From: Punica granatum | Taxonomy: Eukaryota; Streptophyta; Magnoliopsida; Myrtales; Lythraceae | Length of the DNA: 64,000 nt | Reading direction: 5' to 3' | Assembly: GCF_007655135.1 (NCBI RefSeq) | Contig: NW_022204114.1 | Location: 62,001 to 126,000, forward strand | Part shown: one piece after another, positions 35,669 through 47,573 of the stretch | How the letters are laid out: every line of letters begins with the position of its first letter | Numbering within the stretch: position 1 is the stretch's first letter | Translations under genes and position numbers: made by a program | Notes under the pieces: model-generated | Seen by the model: only the letters and a program-made list of their open reading frames with translations | Told to the model about the DNA's origin: nothing | Databases searched by the model: none

Positions 35669-38600
35669 TGTCAACACCCCGTTTTGGCCCACCGGCTTCC
35701 CACACGGGGATTCCCGACCGAAGCCCGGGACACTATTCATCACCCGGCAACCAGAGGCAAATAGGCGGGCACGGGGTCATGAACAATGGGAGAAGAGCAC
35801 GATCCACTGAGAAAGGCGGAAGAGAGCAGTCAGAAGAACAGACGAACGAGGAATCCCGAAAACGACGGAGCTGGCACTGTGGCACTATTCATCACCGAGC
35901 ACCGAAGCACCGAAACGTGCCCAATATGGGGCTTCAAAAATCCCCCTCAGTGCCAAAGTGACCAACGAGACGTCCGGGCGCATTTCCGGGGCATCCTGCT
36001 TAAGCCGGGACACCCCGATCCCCCACGGACGCCTTTTCTGACAGAGCTCCCGGGGTTCGCTCCACTGACAAGCAAACGGCCCCTCAAAACGGGCCTACAG
36101 GCACCCAGGGACCACCAGGGCCGGGGAACAAGCTTCAGACAACCTTCTGGAACTCGGCTCGGTCTCCCGAAGTACATTTCAGTGGTCGCGAACGCCTCCC
36201 GGCGAGCCTTCGGGTATTTCCACGGAAAGCAGAGACCACAACGATCTCTGAGTACCTCACAATAATCCCCAAGCACCTCAAGGCATTCAGGGCACACTGA
36301 GAGAATCCCGGTCAAAGTCCCTAGGTCCTCCCAGGCCAACGGTCCCCGACCGAGGACGATGGGCCAACGATCCCCCACGGGGCAAAAGGATTGCCAAAAC
36401 GAATGCAGGCATGCACAAAGAACAATCGGGGATCGAGGGACGCTAAACCTCACTCCGAACGTCCGAACAGGGCAAAACCGACTCCCGAGGCGCCGAGTCG
36501 CCTGAACGTCCGTCCACACGACGCATGGCGATATTAGGCTCATTCAAATCCTCGTCATTCAAGCATTCCAAATCCATAAATTAATTGGACATCGGAGATC
36601 GGACGCGCGCTCAATCAAGTCTCAAGTATTTTTCGGCTTTTCTCTCAACCGAATGGGACCCACAGCTCAGCCAAGCCAAGCCATCAAGCCGCGGCTCAAC
36701 CCCAAGCCACGGCTCAACCCTCGGCTCCGATTGGACAGCCCCAAGCCGCGGCTTCCCCCTCCATGGCCGGCGGCTCCACCTCCCAAGACACTCCCTCCAC
36801 CACACAATTCAAATTTCCCTCACTTCTTCTTACACATCCATCACACCCATCACTCTCCTTTGCCTTTCCCCACACTCAACATGACATCTACCCCTCCCTA
36901 ATCCCCTTGGGATTTTCGGCAGCCCCCTAAGCATGCCCTAACCCCACTTAACTTTTCTCAATTGCATCATTAAGCTTCCCTTTATAAGCCCTTTCACCAT
37001 TAAGCCTAATCACTTCTCCATTCTCCTTCTCTCTCAAGCCAATCTCTCTCCAAAAACCTCTCAAGCTCCAGCCCTCTCCCTCACTTTCGTTCAGCCCGTA
37101 CCAAGGCCGAAACCGGCTAAAATCGCCGGAAAACCACCCGGTATTCCGGTAACCACCCGACCCGACTTAAGCCAAAAATCATCAAACTTCCTAGCCTACA
37201 TATTTCCCACCCCCTAAGTCCATTTCCGGGCTTAGATTTTCGATTTGAGGCCTCCAACACCCCGTTCCAGCCGTGAGAACTTTCGGATCCCGAGACTTCC
37301 CTAGCCGCGCACATCGAGCAAGCCACGTGCCATTTCTTCCCACGACTTCGGCGAGTCGTGCCATCAAGTTCAAAGGGTTCCTCACAACCCTCACTCTCCC
37401 CCGTGAAGAGGTGGTCACGGTCCGAGGGCCGATCAACCGTGCACAACCGCCATTCACCCGTTTCTCTCTAACCGGGTTTTCCGCACTTTTACCGAGTTTT
37501 CTCTCACATTTTCGGGTTTGTTCAGGCCTTGGCACGCTCGGGTCTGCCCATGGTCGTGTAGATCCGCTTCTTAGGAGTCCAACGAACCCGACCTCGCACC
37601 GTGCCGTGCCCGGAGCTCGCGTGCCGACCCATTCTTCCACGGACTGCCGCGGCTGCCCACATTCGGGTCACCCACCCGTAGCCCTCTATCCGAGTCTTGT
37701 GACTCCCACGGCCACTTCCCCGACTCTTTTCCTCGTACATCGGGGCTAGGTAATGCTCCTTTATGACTTAGACGAGTTAGAATCTTAGCTCTTTACTTGT
37801 ACGAAGTGTTTATGCGTTTTAAAGGTATGGAATGCTTGAAAGTTTATGTTTTTCCTTCGGATCCATGTTTCCCATGCATTTTCATGCACGCACGTCCATC
37901 ATGTCTCGTTCATACATCCCTATGATGTTTGTGTCGTGAGGAGAAAGGGCTAGAATCGCTGTAGAGGAGACACTCAAGCCACGGTTAAACCATGGGAGCC
38001 CACGGCATATGCCCAAAGGAGGGGACCCGTGGGCTCTCTTGGTCCCTCCGAGGCTTGATCGGCCTCCTCTTCCCCGAAATTTGTCGGTTCCCGGGTTATT
38101 ATCATTGTTCGTTGCATGAGATTTATTAGCATGGCGGGAATGAGCTTAGATCGGGATCGGAGAACCTCCCTTGACCCGTGTGAACCATGAGGACTCCTGG
38201 CCACCCTTTAAAAAAAGTGGCCAAGAGTCCCCTTGGACCACACGGGTCCAAGGTGGTTTCTCCCTTTCCGAAATAAGCCGGTTCCCATGTTTTTTATGCT
38301 TTCCTAGTGTATGAGCCGACGCCGTCTTTGTCGTTCCCGTTTAAATATCCCGTTCGTGTGTGTTTGTGTGATTTCATGTGTCCATGATCGTGATAGTCTT
38401 GAGATGATTAGAACATGTATCATTAACGTGTTTAATACGTCATGCATACAAGGAATGGCCCGAACCAAGGTGGTAGACCACCCGTGACCCAAGGCGGGTT
38501 AAGGGAACCTCTCGGCTTAGTCCCTCGGAAGATGGCCGAGTGTCCCTTGACCCCTCCCGGATCTAGGGTGGCCTTCTTCGTCGTTTCGTGTTCGTTCCTT

Positions 38601-40687
38601 GGAGTTGAGTGCACTTATGCTCGTGTTCTACCGCTAGCCATGCATCAATTTCGCGACGGATAAATTGACCTCGGGTCGTTACCCATTAAACCCATGGCAC
38701 CTATAATATGAGATCACTACCATCGAATAATGTCACAAACGGGATGAACGGGACGTATTATTTGGATAATTAAATCATTTGGACTAAACAATTGGGTGAA
38801 TCAATCCTCAATTTGTAAACGCATCGATGATTTACGGAACGGTGAAAATGCCTTTTTTCATTAAAAATCTCACAATTTCAAAATACCGAGATACGTAACA
38901 CGAGTGGAATTGATGTCTAATGAATACTCGCGTACCATGACTCGAGTCCGGGCCCGATTTGAGGCGGCTCGAGTCGAGATGCGCGAGTCCTCCTTAGACT
39001 CCTTCGTGTGACGTGATCTCCAATTTGCATACAAACACCACAATTTTATTCCAAGGGCATAATTGTCATTCCGTGACTCACCGATACCCTAGGCGCTAGG
39101 GAGCCGGAAACGCCTCGATCTATGGACTGAAAGGGGCAACCTATCCGGGTACGAGTCTCATTCGTATAGCCCATTCCGTCCATTTTCGGTGTTCGTATCT
39201 TCCTATCATAGATTCGGTGGGGAGCATTTTACTTCAATTACAAAACACGAACAACCGGATTAATCGTACATTCGACTTAATCGAACCCTAGACAATGGAT
39301 AGGTGGGATAATAGATCCCAATCTAGAGTCAAAACACGAGTTTGGTTAAATCGGTGAAATCGCAGTGACACTTAACTGAATGAGCGTCTTAAAGCGAACA
39401 CATGCATGTAATCGACTTAGAACCCCATTCCAATCCGCCACTTATGCTTGCCTAGGATAGATGCATTGCTTGCTAATCAACCCCGACTAATAACTGATTA
39501 AATCACGTACAGTCGGCCTAATACACAATTCGTTTGTATTCACTGACACTTGTCAGTTATTGTCAGTTGCTTTCTGTATTGTGTCAGTTATATCAGTTTT
39601 CTTCTGTTTTATTCTTGCTTTTGGTGATTTATTGCGGTTCGGGCCCGAACCCATAGGTTACGTGTTGCACGGGGTCCAACGCCCCCAAATCACCGAACAC
39701 GAGGTCCAACGCCTCTTAATTCATCGAGTGTGCGCAACCCGAGTGCGGAATGGGATCTAGCCTCGAGTCACCATCACACTCCAAATGTGGCCTATGTGGA
39801 AGGCAATTTGGATTGAATGCGTGAAACGTGTTTAGATATCACCCGGGAGCTCGATCGGTCCAACGGTTACAGTGGGAACTAATCGGTTCTCCTGCATACC
39901 GTTGGCTCGATTGGACCCGACCCCCGGCCTTTTGAGCCCGCGTTGCCTTAATTTGTTTGTCGGTCATTCAAAATATACGGCGAGCCGGAGCGGAATATTG
40001 GCCCAATGCAAACCGATCGGGATCCATTTACTTTATTCAGTTATACTCTGTAATAATTCGAGTGCACATTGTGAGGATTTTTATTTGTACATCTATTCAT
40101 TCAATTGTAAGGATCCCCGATCGGCGAGCGAGAGGCCCGAGTGTCGATTCGGTCAAGTTGGTCTATCGCCACCTAAGGGTGAGTAAGCTTGGGTACTCGC
40201 GGTTTCGATTCACGCAGGGAATTGACCATCACGGTTCGATGAACTGTAGCTCTAAGATAGTAAACCGATTCCTCGACGCACAAGCCTACTCATCTTTCGA
40301 ATTCTTGGCCCAACTTGATCGATTCACCGAATTTACGGTGTCAAAACGGGCGAGCGCAACTCTAAATCACGCGGTAAATAAACAAAATGGCAAGCCTAGC
40401 AAGCTAGAGTACCGAAAGGGCGTGCGGGATATAGGCCCGCACGTAATAGAACCCCCGAATTCGGAATTTCCGGTTCTGTACGACCATTGCCTTAGCATTT
40501 AGGTGTACGTCGTACCCCTAGACCCGGGTAACTTGCCGGCCCTCGACCTTCGAGTCGTAAAATGGCAAGTGGCGACTCCTTCTCACGTGCGTCCGTCGCG
40601 CGTCCCCGGGAAGGTGGACACTCCCAAGCCGCGTTTGCTTAGGCGCGCGCATGCGTGCCCCGACGAGATGAAATTCGGGTGCGCACA
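35669..40687 (+). repeat. E1 3' LTR, complete
   Basis: This 5,019-bp LTR begins TGTCAACACC and ends GCGCACA, the TG...CA form. It has the 28 bp missing from the 5' copy, lacks 9 bp of a CTTCTTTCA-type repeat near 36,830, and lacks a few bases near 40,350. It carries the same TATA candidate, palindrome, mini-hairpins and terminal stem-loops as the 5' copy. Satellite starts at the next base. The polyadenylation site should lie in the part of R shared with E2, but I cannot fix it. Confidence 0.96.
36983..36988 (+). promoter_or_regulatory. Candidate TATA box in E1 3' LTR
   Basis: This is the TATAAG counterpart of 20,711-20,716. From this LTR it would fire out of the element into satellite array B. 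Confidence 0.35.
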
Positions 40688-43435
40688 CCGGGTTTGCTAA
40701 CCCGTCCGAGCTTACTTTCCTACACCGCAAGTTCGCCGAGCCACCACGCTCATGCCTTTTGCAACCTTGCCGGGTTTGCGAACCCGTGTTAGCTTACTTT
40801 TCTGCACCGCAAGTTCGTCGAGCTATCTGGCTCGTGCCTCTAGCAACCTTCCCGGGTCAGCTATCCCGTGAGAGATTACTTTCCAGCACCACAATTTCGC
40901 CGCGCCACCTCGCTTGTGCCTCTTGCAACCTTGTCGGGTCTGCTAACCCGTGCGAGCTTACTTTCCTGCGCCGCAAGTTCGCCGAGCCACCTCCCTCGTG
41001 CCTCTTGCAATCTTGCCGGGTTTGCGAATCTGTGCGAGTTTACTTTCTTGCACCGCAAGTTCTTCGAACTACATCGTTCGTGCCTCTTGCAAACTCGCCG
41101 GGTCTGCTAACCCGTGGGAGTTTACTTTCCTGCATAGCAAGTTCTCCGAACCACCTCGCTCGTGCCCCCTGCAACCTTGCTGGGTCTGCTAACCCGTGCG
41201 AGTTTACTTTCTTGAACCGCAAGTTCGCCGAGCCATCTCGCTCATGCTTTTGCAACCTTGCCGGGTTTGCGAACCCGTGTTAGCTTACTTTTCTGCATCG
41301 CATGTTTGCCGAGCTACCTCGCTCGTGCCTCTAGCAACCTTGCCGGGTCAGCTATCCCGTGAGAGATTACTTTCCTGCACCACAAGTTCGCCGAGCCACC
41401 TTGCTCGTGCCTCTTACAACCTTGGCGGGTCTCCTAACCCGTGCGAGCTTACTTTCCTGCGCCGCAAGTTCTTCGAGCCACCTCCCTCGTGCCTCTTGCA
41501 ATCTTGCCGGGTCTGCTAATCCGTGCGAGTTCACTTTCTTGCACCGCAAGTTCTTCGAACTACCTCGTTCGTGCCTCTTGCAACCTTGCCAGGTTTGCTA
41601 ACCCGTGAGACATTACTTTCCGCACCGCAAGTTCGCCGAGCCACCTCGCTCGTGCCACTTCCTACCTTGCCGGGTCTACTAACCCGTACGTGCTTACTTT
41701 CCTGCACCGCAAGTTCATAGAGCCACCTCGCTAGTGCCTGTTGCAACCTTGCCGGGTCCGCTAACCAGTGCGAGCTTACTTTCCTACACCGCAAGTTCGC
41801 CGAGCCACCACGCTCATGCCTCTTGCAGCCTTGCCGGGTTTGCTAACCCGAGAGAGATTACTTTCCTGCATCGCAAGTTCGCCGAGCCACCTCGCTCGTG
41901 CCTCTTCCTACCTTGCCGGGTCTACTAACCCGTACGAGCTTACTTTCCTGCATCGCAAGTTCGCCGAGCCACCTTGCTCGTACTTTTTGCAACCTTGCCG
42001 GGTCTGCTAACCCGTGCGAGCTTACTTTCCTACACCGCAAGTTCGCCGAGCCACCACGCTAATGCCTTTTGCAACCTTGCCGGGTTTGCGAACCCGTGTT
42101 AGCTTACTTTACTGCACCGCAAGTTCGCCGAGCTACCTGGCTCGTGCCTCTAGCAACCTTGCCGGGTCAGCTATCCCGTGAGAGATTACTTTCCAGCACC
42201 ACAAGTTCGCCGAGCAACCTCGCTCGTGCCTCTTGCAACCTTGGCGGGTCTGCTAACCCGTGCGAGCTTACTTTCCTGCGCCGCAAGTTCTTCGAGCCAC
42301 CTCCCTCGTGCCTCTTGCAATCTTGCCGGGTCTGCTAATCCGTGGGAGTTTACTTTCTTGCACCGCAAGTTCTTCGAACTACTTCGTTCATGCCTCTTGC
42401 AAACTTGCCGGGTCTGCTAACCCGTGCGAGTTTACTTTCCTGCACAGCAAGTTCTCCGAACCACCTCGCTCGTGCCCCCGGCAACCTTGCCGGGTCTGCT
42501 AACCCGTGCGAGTTTATTTTCTTGAACCACAAGTTCGCCGAGCCACCTCGCTCATGCCCCTTGCAACCTTGCCGGGTCTGCTAACCCGTGCGAGCTTACT
42601 TTCCTGCACCGCAAGTTGGCCGAGCCACCTCGCTCATGCCTTTTGCAACCTTGCCGGGTTTGCGAACCCATGTTAGCTTACTTTTCTGCACCGCATGTTC
42701 GCCGAGCTACCTGGCTCGTGTCTCTAGCAACCTTGCCGGGTCAGCTATCCCGTGAGAGATTACTTTCCTGCACCACAAGTTCTCCGAGCCACCTCGCTCG
42801 TGCCTCTTGCAACCTTGGCGGGTCTCCTAACCCGTGCAAGCTTACTTTCCTGCGCCGCAAGTTCTTCGAGCCACCTCCCTCGTGCCTCTTGCAATCTTGC
42901 CCGGTCTGCTAATCCGTGCGAGTTTACTTTCTTGCACCGCAAGTTCTTCGAACTACCTCGTTCGTGCCTCTTGCAAACTTGCCGGGTCTGCTAATCCGTG
43001 CGAGTTTACTTTCCTGCACCGCAAGTTCTCCGAACCACCTCGCTCGTGCCCCCTGCAACCTCTCTGGGTCTGCTAACCCGTGCGAGTTTATTTTATTGAA
43101 CCGCAAGTTCGCCGAGCCACCTCGCTCGTGCCCCTTGCAACCTAGCCGGGTCTGCTAACCCGTGCGAGCTTATTTTCCTGCACCGCAAGTTCATTGACCC
43201 ACCACGCTCGTGCCCCTTGCAACCTTGCCGAGTCTGCTAATCTGTGCGATTTTACTTTCCTGCCTCGCAAGTTCGCCGACCGACCTCGCCCGTGCTTCTT
43301 GCAACCTTGCCAGGTCTGCTAACCCGAGCGAGTTTTATTTCTTGCACCACAAGTTCGCCGAGCCACCTCGCTCGTGCCTCCTGCAACCTTGCGGGGTCGG
43401 CTAACCCGTTCGAGTTTACTTTCTTGCATCGCAAG
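40688..43435. repeat. 82-bp satellite, array B (right part)
   Basis: Satellite resumes at CCGGGTTTGCTAACCCG directly after E1 and ends at E2, about 33 monomers. It is built mainly from variants also seen at 17.7-19.4 kb, such as those with GTTAGCTTACTTTTCTGCA, so arrays A and B were one array before E1 inserted. A local higher-order period of 574 bp (7 monomers) links 42,178 with 42,752. Chance open frames of 60-175 codons are not coding. Confidence 0.96.
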
Positions 43436-46123
43436 TGTCAGCACCCCATTTTGGCTCACCATTCTAAACAACGATATCAGCAATGATCCAAGCCACAACT
43501 TGAGCAGAATGCATAAAACGGCTCGGCAGAGCAAGAAATCACTATTTATCCTCAAGTCGGCAAAATTCGGCAAATGACCCATGGATGTGACAGAAGGACT
43601 CCAGGGGTCACCAAAAGGCGACAGACCGACCAGGGAGCTCAACAATGTCCAAAACCGGCATTTTCAATATATCACACGGACGGTTCTATTTTCCGATAGT
43701 TCGCTCGATCATCGGAAGATAGCCAATATTGGACTCCAAAAATCCACTCCAATGCCAAACAGATGAAAAGTTTCCCCAAAGGCGATTTGCAAATCATCTG
43801 CTCTATACAGAACAACTTTCTGTATACAGACAACTTTTCAGTGGGAGTCCAAAAATGACGGTTTCCTGGAGGAAAGTTAATTCCAAATATCAGACGCGGC
43901 CATGCACCACCAGCACACAGAGCATGAACAATGCTTCAGATGACTCTCGGAAGTCACACAGACGCTTCAAATGACTTCCGAGCGGCAAAACAAGCATACC
44001 CTTCTTCAGAAGAGCATAGCCGGAGAATGGTCTGATGGAATTACGGCAAATGAAGTTCATACCGCATTGCCCTAAAAACTCTAGCGGACATTCGTAATTG
44101 GGCAAAACAGACAGCAAAAAGCTTATCAGTTTCCCGAGTAACCTCCGAGGAGCGGAAATGCCAATTTTCAGTGGAAATGCATATCCGGAGGTTCTTTTCA
44201 CGGAAACTTGATGTCGAGTGTCTACCCTACATCATGTTAGCCTTATCAAGGCTCAACGTGGAATCGTCGGAATAAACCACACGACTCATCTAGACCTCCC
44301 GAGCAATACTTTAGAGGTCTCAGATACACTTTTCAAGTCATTGGAGGTCTGACCTTGACAAACAGAGATTACAGTAATCTCCGGAGTACCCAAGTAACTC
44401 AGAAGTCATCCTGAGAAATCCAGTTTCGGCCTCCTAGGACGTCTCCGGCCCCACGTTAGCATTATCGGCTCAAGGGATGATTGTTCACGTTGTCTGACAA
44501 CTTATGTCAAAATGACCAACGTGAGATGCAGATACGAGATATGCTGTCAGAAGCGGACAACTTTGCCCTGGTCACTTGCAATGAGCAAAACCGGCTTCCG
44601 AGCCTCACGCACATCCGGGACATTTCTCTATGAAACATGTCAATCTCGGGCTCATTAACTCCGTTTTCACGCTTTTTGTTAAAAATGAGTGTTATTTATC
44701 ACGGTTGATGTTTGAGCATGCGAAAAATAATTAAACCACGACTAGGAAATCATTTGTGACTCAGATAGAGCCATGAGAACTTTCGGCCACATTTTATAAG
44801 ATGAAGCCGAGGGCCTCTTGGCCTTCCTTGGGTCAAGAATGATTTCCTTATCTCAAGTTTAATTCGTTTATCGGATGGTGTGAATTTTTTAACTTCAATG
44901 TCTTTACGATTCCTATGTTAAAGTATCGTTTAAAGACTCTTTTAAAATAAACGTGCATGGATTCATGTATCGAGGACTCATTTGGATCCATTCGGTTATA
45001 AGGATATTGTCGGTTATTCAACTGAATTATCCTTGATAGTTATGGATTCATTTTGGTCGTCGAATCACGAATCGTTTTCCTAATTAATGCATTCGGCTAT
45101 AACCCTTAATCATTAATTCCACAAATGGGTTAATCGGGACGCCCACATGATTAAACCCACTTCACACTGATAAAGTTTTACACGAATTGGCCATTAACTG
45201 ATAACTCGCGTCGACGAGTCGTCAAATGACGTTGGTGCCCTTTTCAAACTTATCAATTTCAAAACCCGAAACGCGCGGTCCGATGTAGCATTGACGTCTG
45301 AAAAGGGCTTCTGTGTCTCAACTTGAGTTTTTACCTGATTCCAGGTAGCTCAGGTCACGATACAAAAGATCTTTCCAGATCACTTCTGAGCAGATCGACC
45401 GGTTCCTTGGCTTTTTTTCGGGGTTCTTGCACAACCCTGGACGATCCAGGGATTTGGTTGACACCGGCTACAGGCCGAGGTGACCCACACTGCAACGTTT
45501 CCCCTTCTCTGAAAACAATTTTCAAATAAAGGGCAAAATCGTCTTTTCACAATTCAGCGACATCCCCAGGGTTAGCATGACAGAAACACTACAGTGCGGG
45601 ATAAGAATGGGCTACCTGTTCAGGTGCAGGTTCATCTGCATAACCTTTTCTTATCTAACTGATGAGTTTCTGTCATCCTAACATAGACTCGGGTAACTAG
45701 AACGGTTATCTCTGTCAGAAAACATGCAAATTGCTGATTAACCATTCACTCGACCTAACCAAACACTAGATAAGGGTTAGGAGGAATTCTAGATTCCAAA
45801 TCTAGAGTCAAAACACGAGTTTGGTTAATTCAGTGGTAATTCAGTGTCACGATACAGAACAACTGTAAAAGCAATCCACACACCTGAGATTTGACTCTCT
45901 TTGTCAAGTTCTCAAAACAAAGCCGAATGCTAAAACATTGGCACATGTTTGATTGTTTAGCATATGGCATTTGTTTGCAAAAACACCCCTGGGTTAATAA
46001 ATCTGTTAATTCACGTAAACGCGACAATAACAAACACTTTGTCTGTTATTAACATGTTGCGTGTTATCTTTCCGCACCTGTTTGCCATGCGGGTCGAGCC
46101 TGATCCCTAGGCCGAATAATATT

Positions 46124-46194
46124 AGGGTTCAACGCCCTAATCATCGATCACAGGGTCCAACACCCTAATCAACACTCACAGGGTCCAACGCCCT
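46124..46194 (+). other. Three mini-hairpins in E2 5' LTR
   Basis: Three tandem units of about 28 bp contain AGGG-TTCAACG-CCCT (46,124-46,138), AGGG-TCCAACA-CCCT (46,152-46,166) and AGGG-TCCAACG-CCCT (46,180-46,194). E1 has two at the matching place with GGGG/CCCC and GAGG/CCTC stems. Confidence 0.7.
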
Positions 46195-46682
46195 ATTCAG
46201 TGAGAGCGTGCATTGAATTTCAGTTCTTCGGTCTTTTCCCTAAACTCATGGTGAGTTAGAGTGGAATAATAACCGAACGCGAAACGACTGGAATTCGACC
46301 CTTTTGTAATTTGTATTTATTGTTTTCGAGAGCATTGTAAGGATTTTATTTTGTACATTTATTCTGTAAGAATTCCAGTCGGCGAGCGAACGGTCCGAGG
46401 GTCGAATTAATCGAATCGGTCCAAGGCTTGCTCAGATACAAGTAAATCCAAGAACTCGCGGTTCTGGTTCACGCAGGGATTCAACCTCCATGGTTCGATG
46501 AACTGTAACGCAAAATTGTGAACCAACTCCCCGACATACGGGTTTACTTCTCTCTCGGCTTCTCAACCGATATCGTTTGGTTCACCGAATCTCCGGTGTC
46601 AAAACATGCAAGCCGAGTGCAGCTTAATTCATGCAGTAAATCACAAAACATGCAAGCCTAGCAAACCAGAGTACCGAAAGGG

Positions 46683-46824
46683 CGTGCGGGATATAGGCCC
46701 GCACGTAACATGAACCCCCGAACACGGATTTTCCGGTTCCGCACAGATCAATGCCTTAACAACAAAACTAGGTGTTCCATACCCCTAGACCCGAGTAACT
46801 TATCCGCCCTCGACCTTCGGGTCG
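46683..46824 (+). other. Two stem-loops near the end of E2 5' LTR
   Basis: CGTGCGGG/CCCGCACG (46,683-46,705) and CGACC-TTCG-GGTCG (46,811-46,824). Both match E1 in position and sequence, although the LTRs as a whole are diverged. Confidence 0.65.
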
Positions 46825-46963
46825 TAAAATGATAAGTGGCGACTCCTTCTCTCACGCGTGTCCGTCACGCGTCCCCACGGGAAGGTGGACACCCCCAAGC
46901 CGCGCGATCCAAAAGCGCGCAATGCGGGCCCCGACGAGAGTCCACATTCGGGTCCGTACAGCT

Positions 46964-46982
46964 CGGCGACTCCACTGGGGAC
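46964..46982 (+). other. E2 primer binding site
   Basis: CGGCGACTCCACTGGGGAC lies three bases after the LTR end. It differs from E1 only in the first base (C for T), which breaks the usual TGG start and would weaken pairing with the CCA end of the tRNA. Confidence 0.75.
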
Positions 46983-47148
46983 ATACTTAGTGGGTTCAGG
47001 CTCGATTCGTTTGCTTGCTTGCATGTTCATTTACCGCTTCCTGCAATTTTCTGCTTATCTACTTTATGCACATTTACTTTTCTGCACTTGCATTGCATCA
47101 TTCTAGTGGATTTAGGTACCTCGCCTGAAATCCTACGGGCGCCGATTT

Positions 47149-47248
47149 AGGAAGCTAGGTTAGTCAGAGGTTCCGAGTAAGGGAACGGATCGAGTCGGCT
47201 CCGCCACCGAACCGGCCCCCAAAGATCCTCGCTCGATTTCAAGGAATT
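47149..47248 (+). other. Highly conserved 100-bp leader block (E2)
   Basis: This is the counterpart of 24,608-24,707, with two differences in 100 bp. It is noncoding and lies between the PBS and ORF1. Confidence 0.7.
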
Positions 47249-47573
47249 GACGCCCTTGAATCGAGAGCCCCCATCCCTAGTTAGTGGTTTTCCCAGTAAA
47301 ACACTGAAACCATGCATAAACAGGGACCGTCATACTGGACCAAAAATAACCTTCACGCCGCCAACCGATCCAAAAGTTGAGTCTTTAAGTCGGCTCGTAG
47401 TTTTTCTTTTAGGCGAGCCTTTTGTTATTTTCACTAAATGAGTGTTGTATAATGTAAAGAACTCGTGCTATAATTTATTTTCAGCACCTGCATGCATATT
47501 TTCAAAACAAACTAGGACATTGCATCAGTTTGTTTATAAACATTAAACCAACATCTTTTCCATTTAGGTAAGA

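Larger units (their letters stand above)
19423..40687 (+). mobile_element. E1: Ogre-like Ty3/gypsy LTR retrotransposon
   Basis: A 21.3-kb element lies in the satellite on the plus strand. It has two LTRs of about 5.0 kb that differ by roughly 1.2 % by eye (11 mismatches in about 900 bp), a PBS, ORF1, gag, PRO plus G-patch, a putative intron, RT-RNase H, a second RNase H, integrase, a 3' UTR of about 1.5 kb, and a PPT. ORF1, the intron and the second RNase H place it in the Tat/Ogre lineage. ORF1 is open; gag has two stops and a frameshift, and pol has a frameshift, so it is not autonomous as sequenced. The right end gives a clean TG...CA terminus next to satellite; the left end is trimmed, so no target-site duplication can be read. 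Confidence 0.95.
43436..46960 (+). repeat. E2 5' LTR with 2,203-bp internal deletion
   Basis: This LTR is 3,525 bp, TGTCAGC...GTACA. It aligns without indels to 59,600-60,836, jumps, then aligns without indels to 63,040-64,000. The breakpoint is at 44,671-44,672, a GC dinucleotide present at both edges. The missing segment holds the TATA candidate and the 79-bp minisatellite. E1 has related sequence on both sides of its own promoter, so this is a deletion here, not an insertion in the 3' LTR. The copy probably cannot start its own genomic RNA. Confidence 0.93.

Noticed and set aside
43436..46960. E2 5' LTR being the full form and the 3' LTR carrying a 2.2-kb insertion
   Set aside because: The extra segment lacks ends of a mobile element or a target duplication, and parts of it (promoter-side and CCTCGTA..GGCTAGGTAA words) match the E1 LTR.
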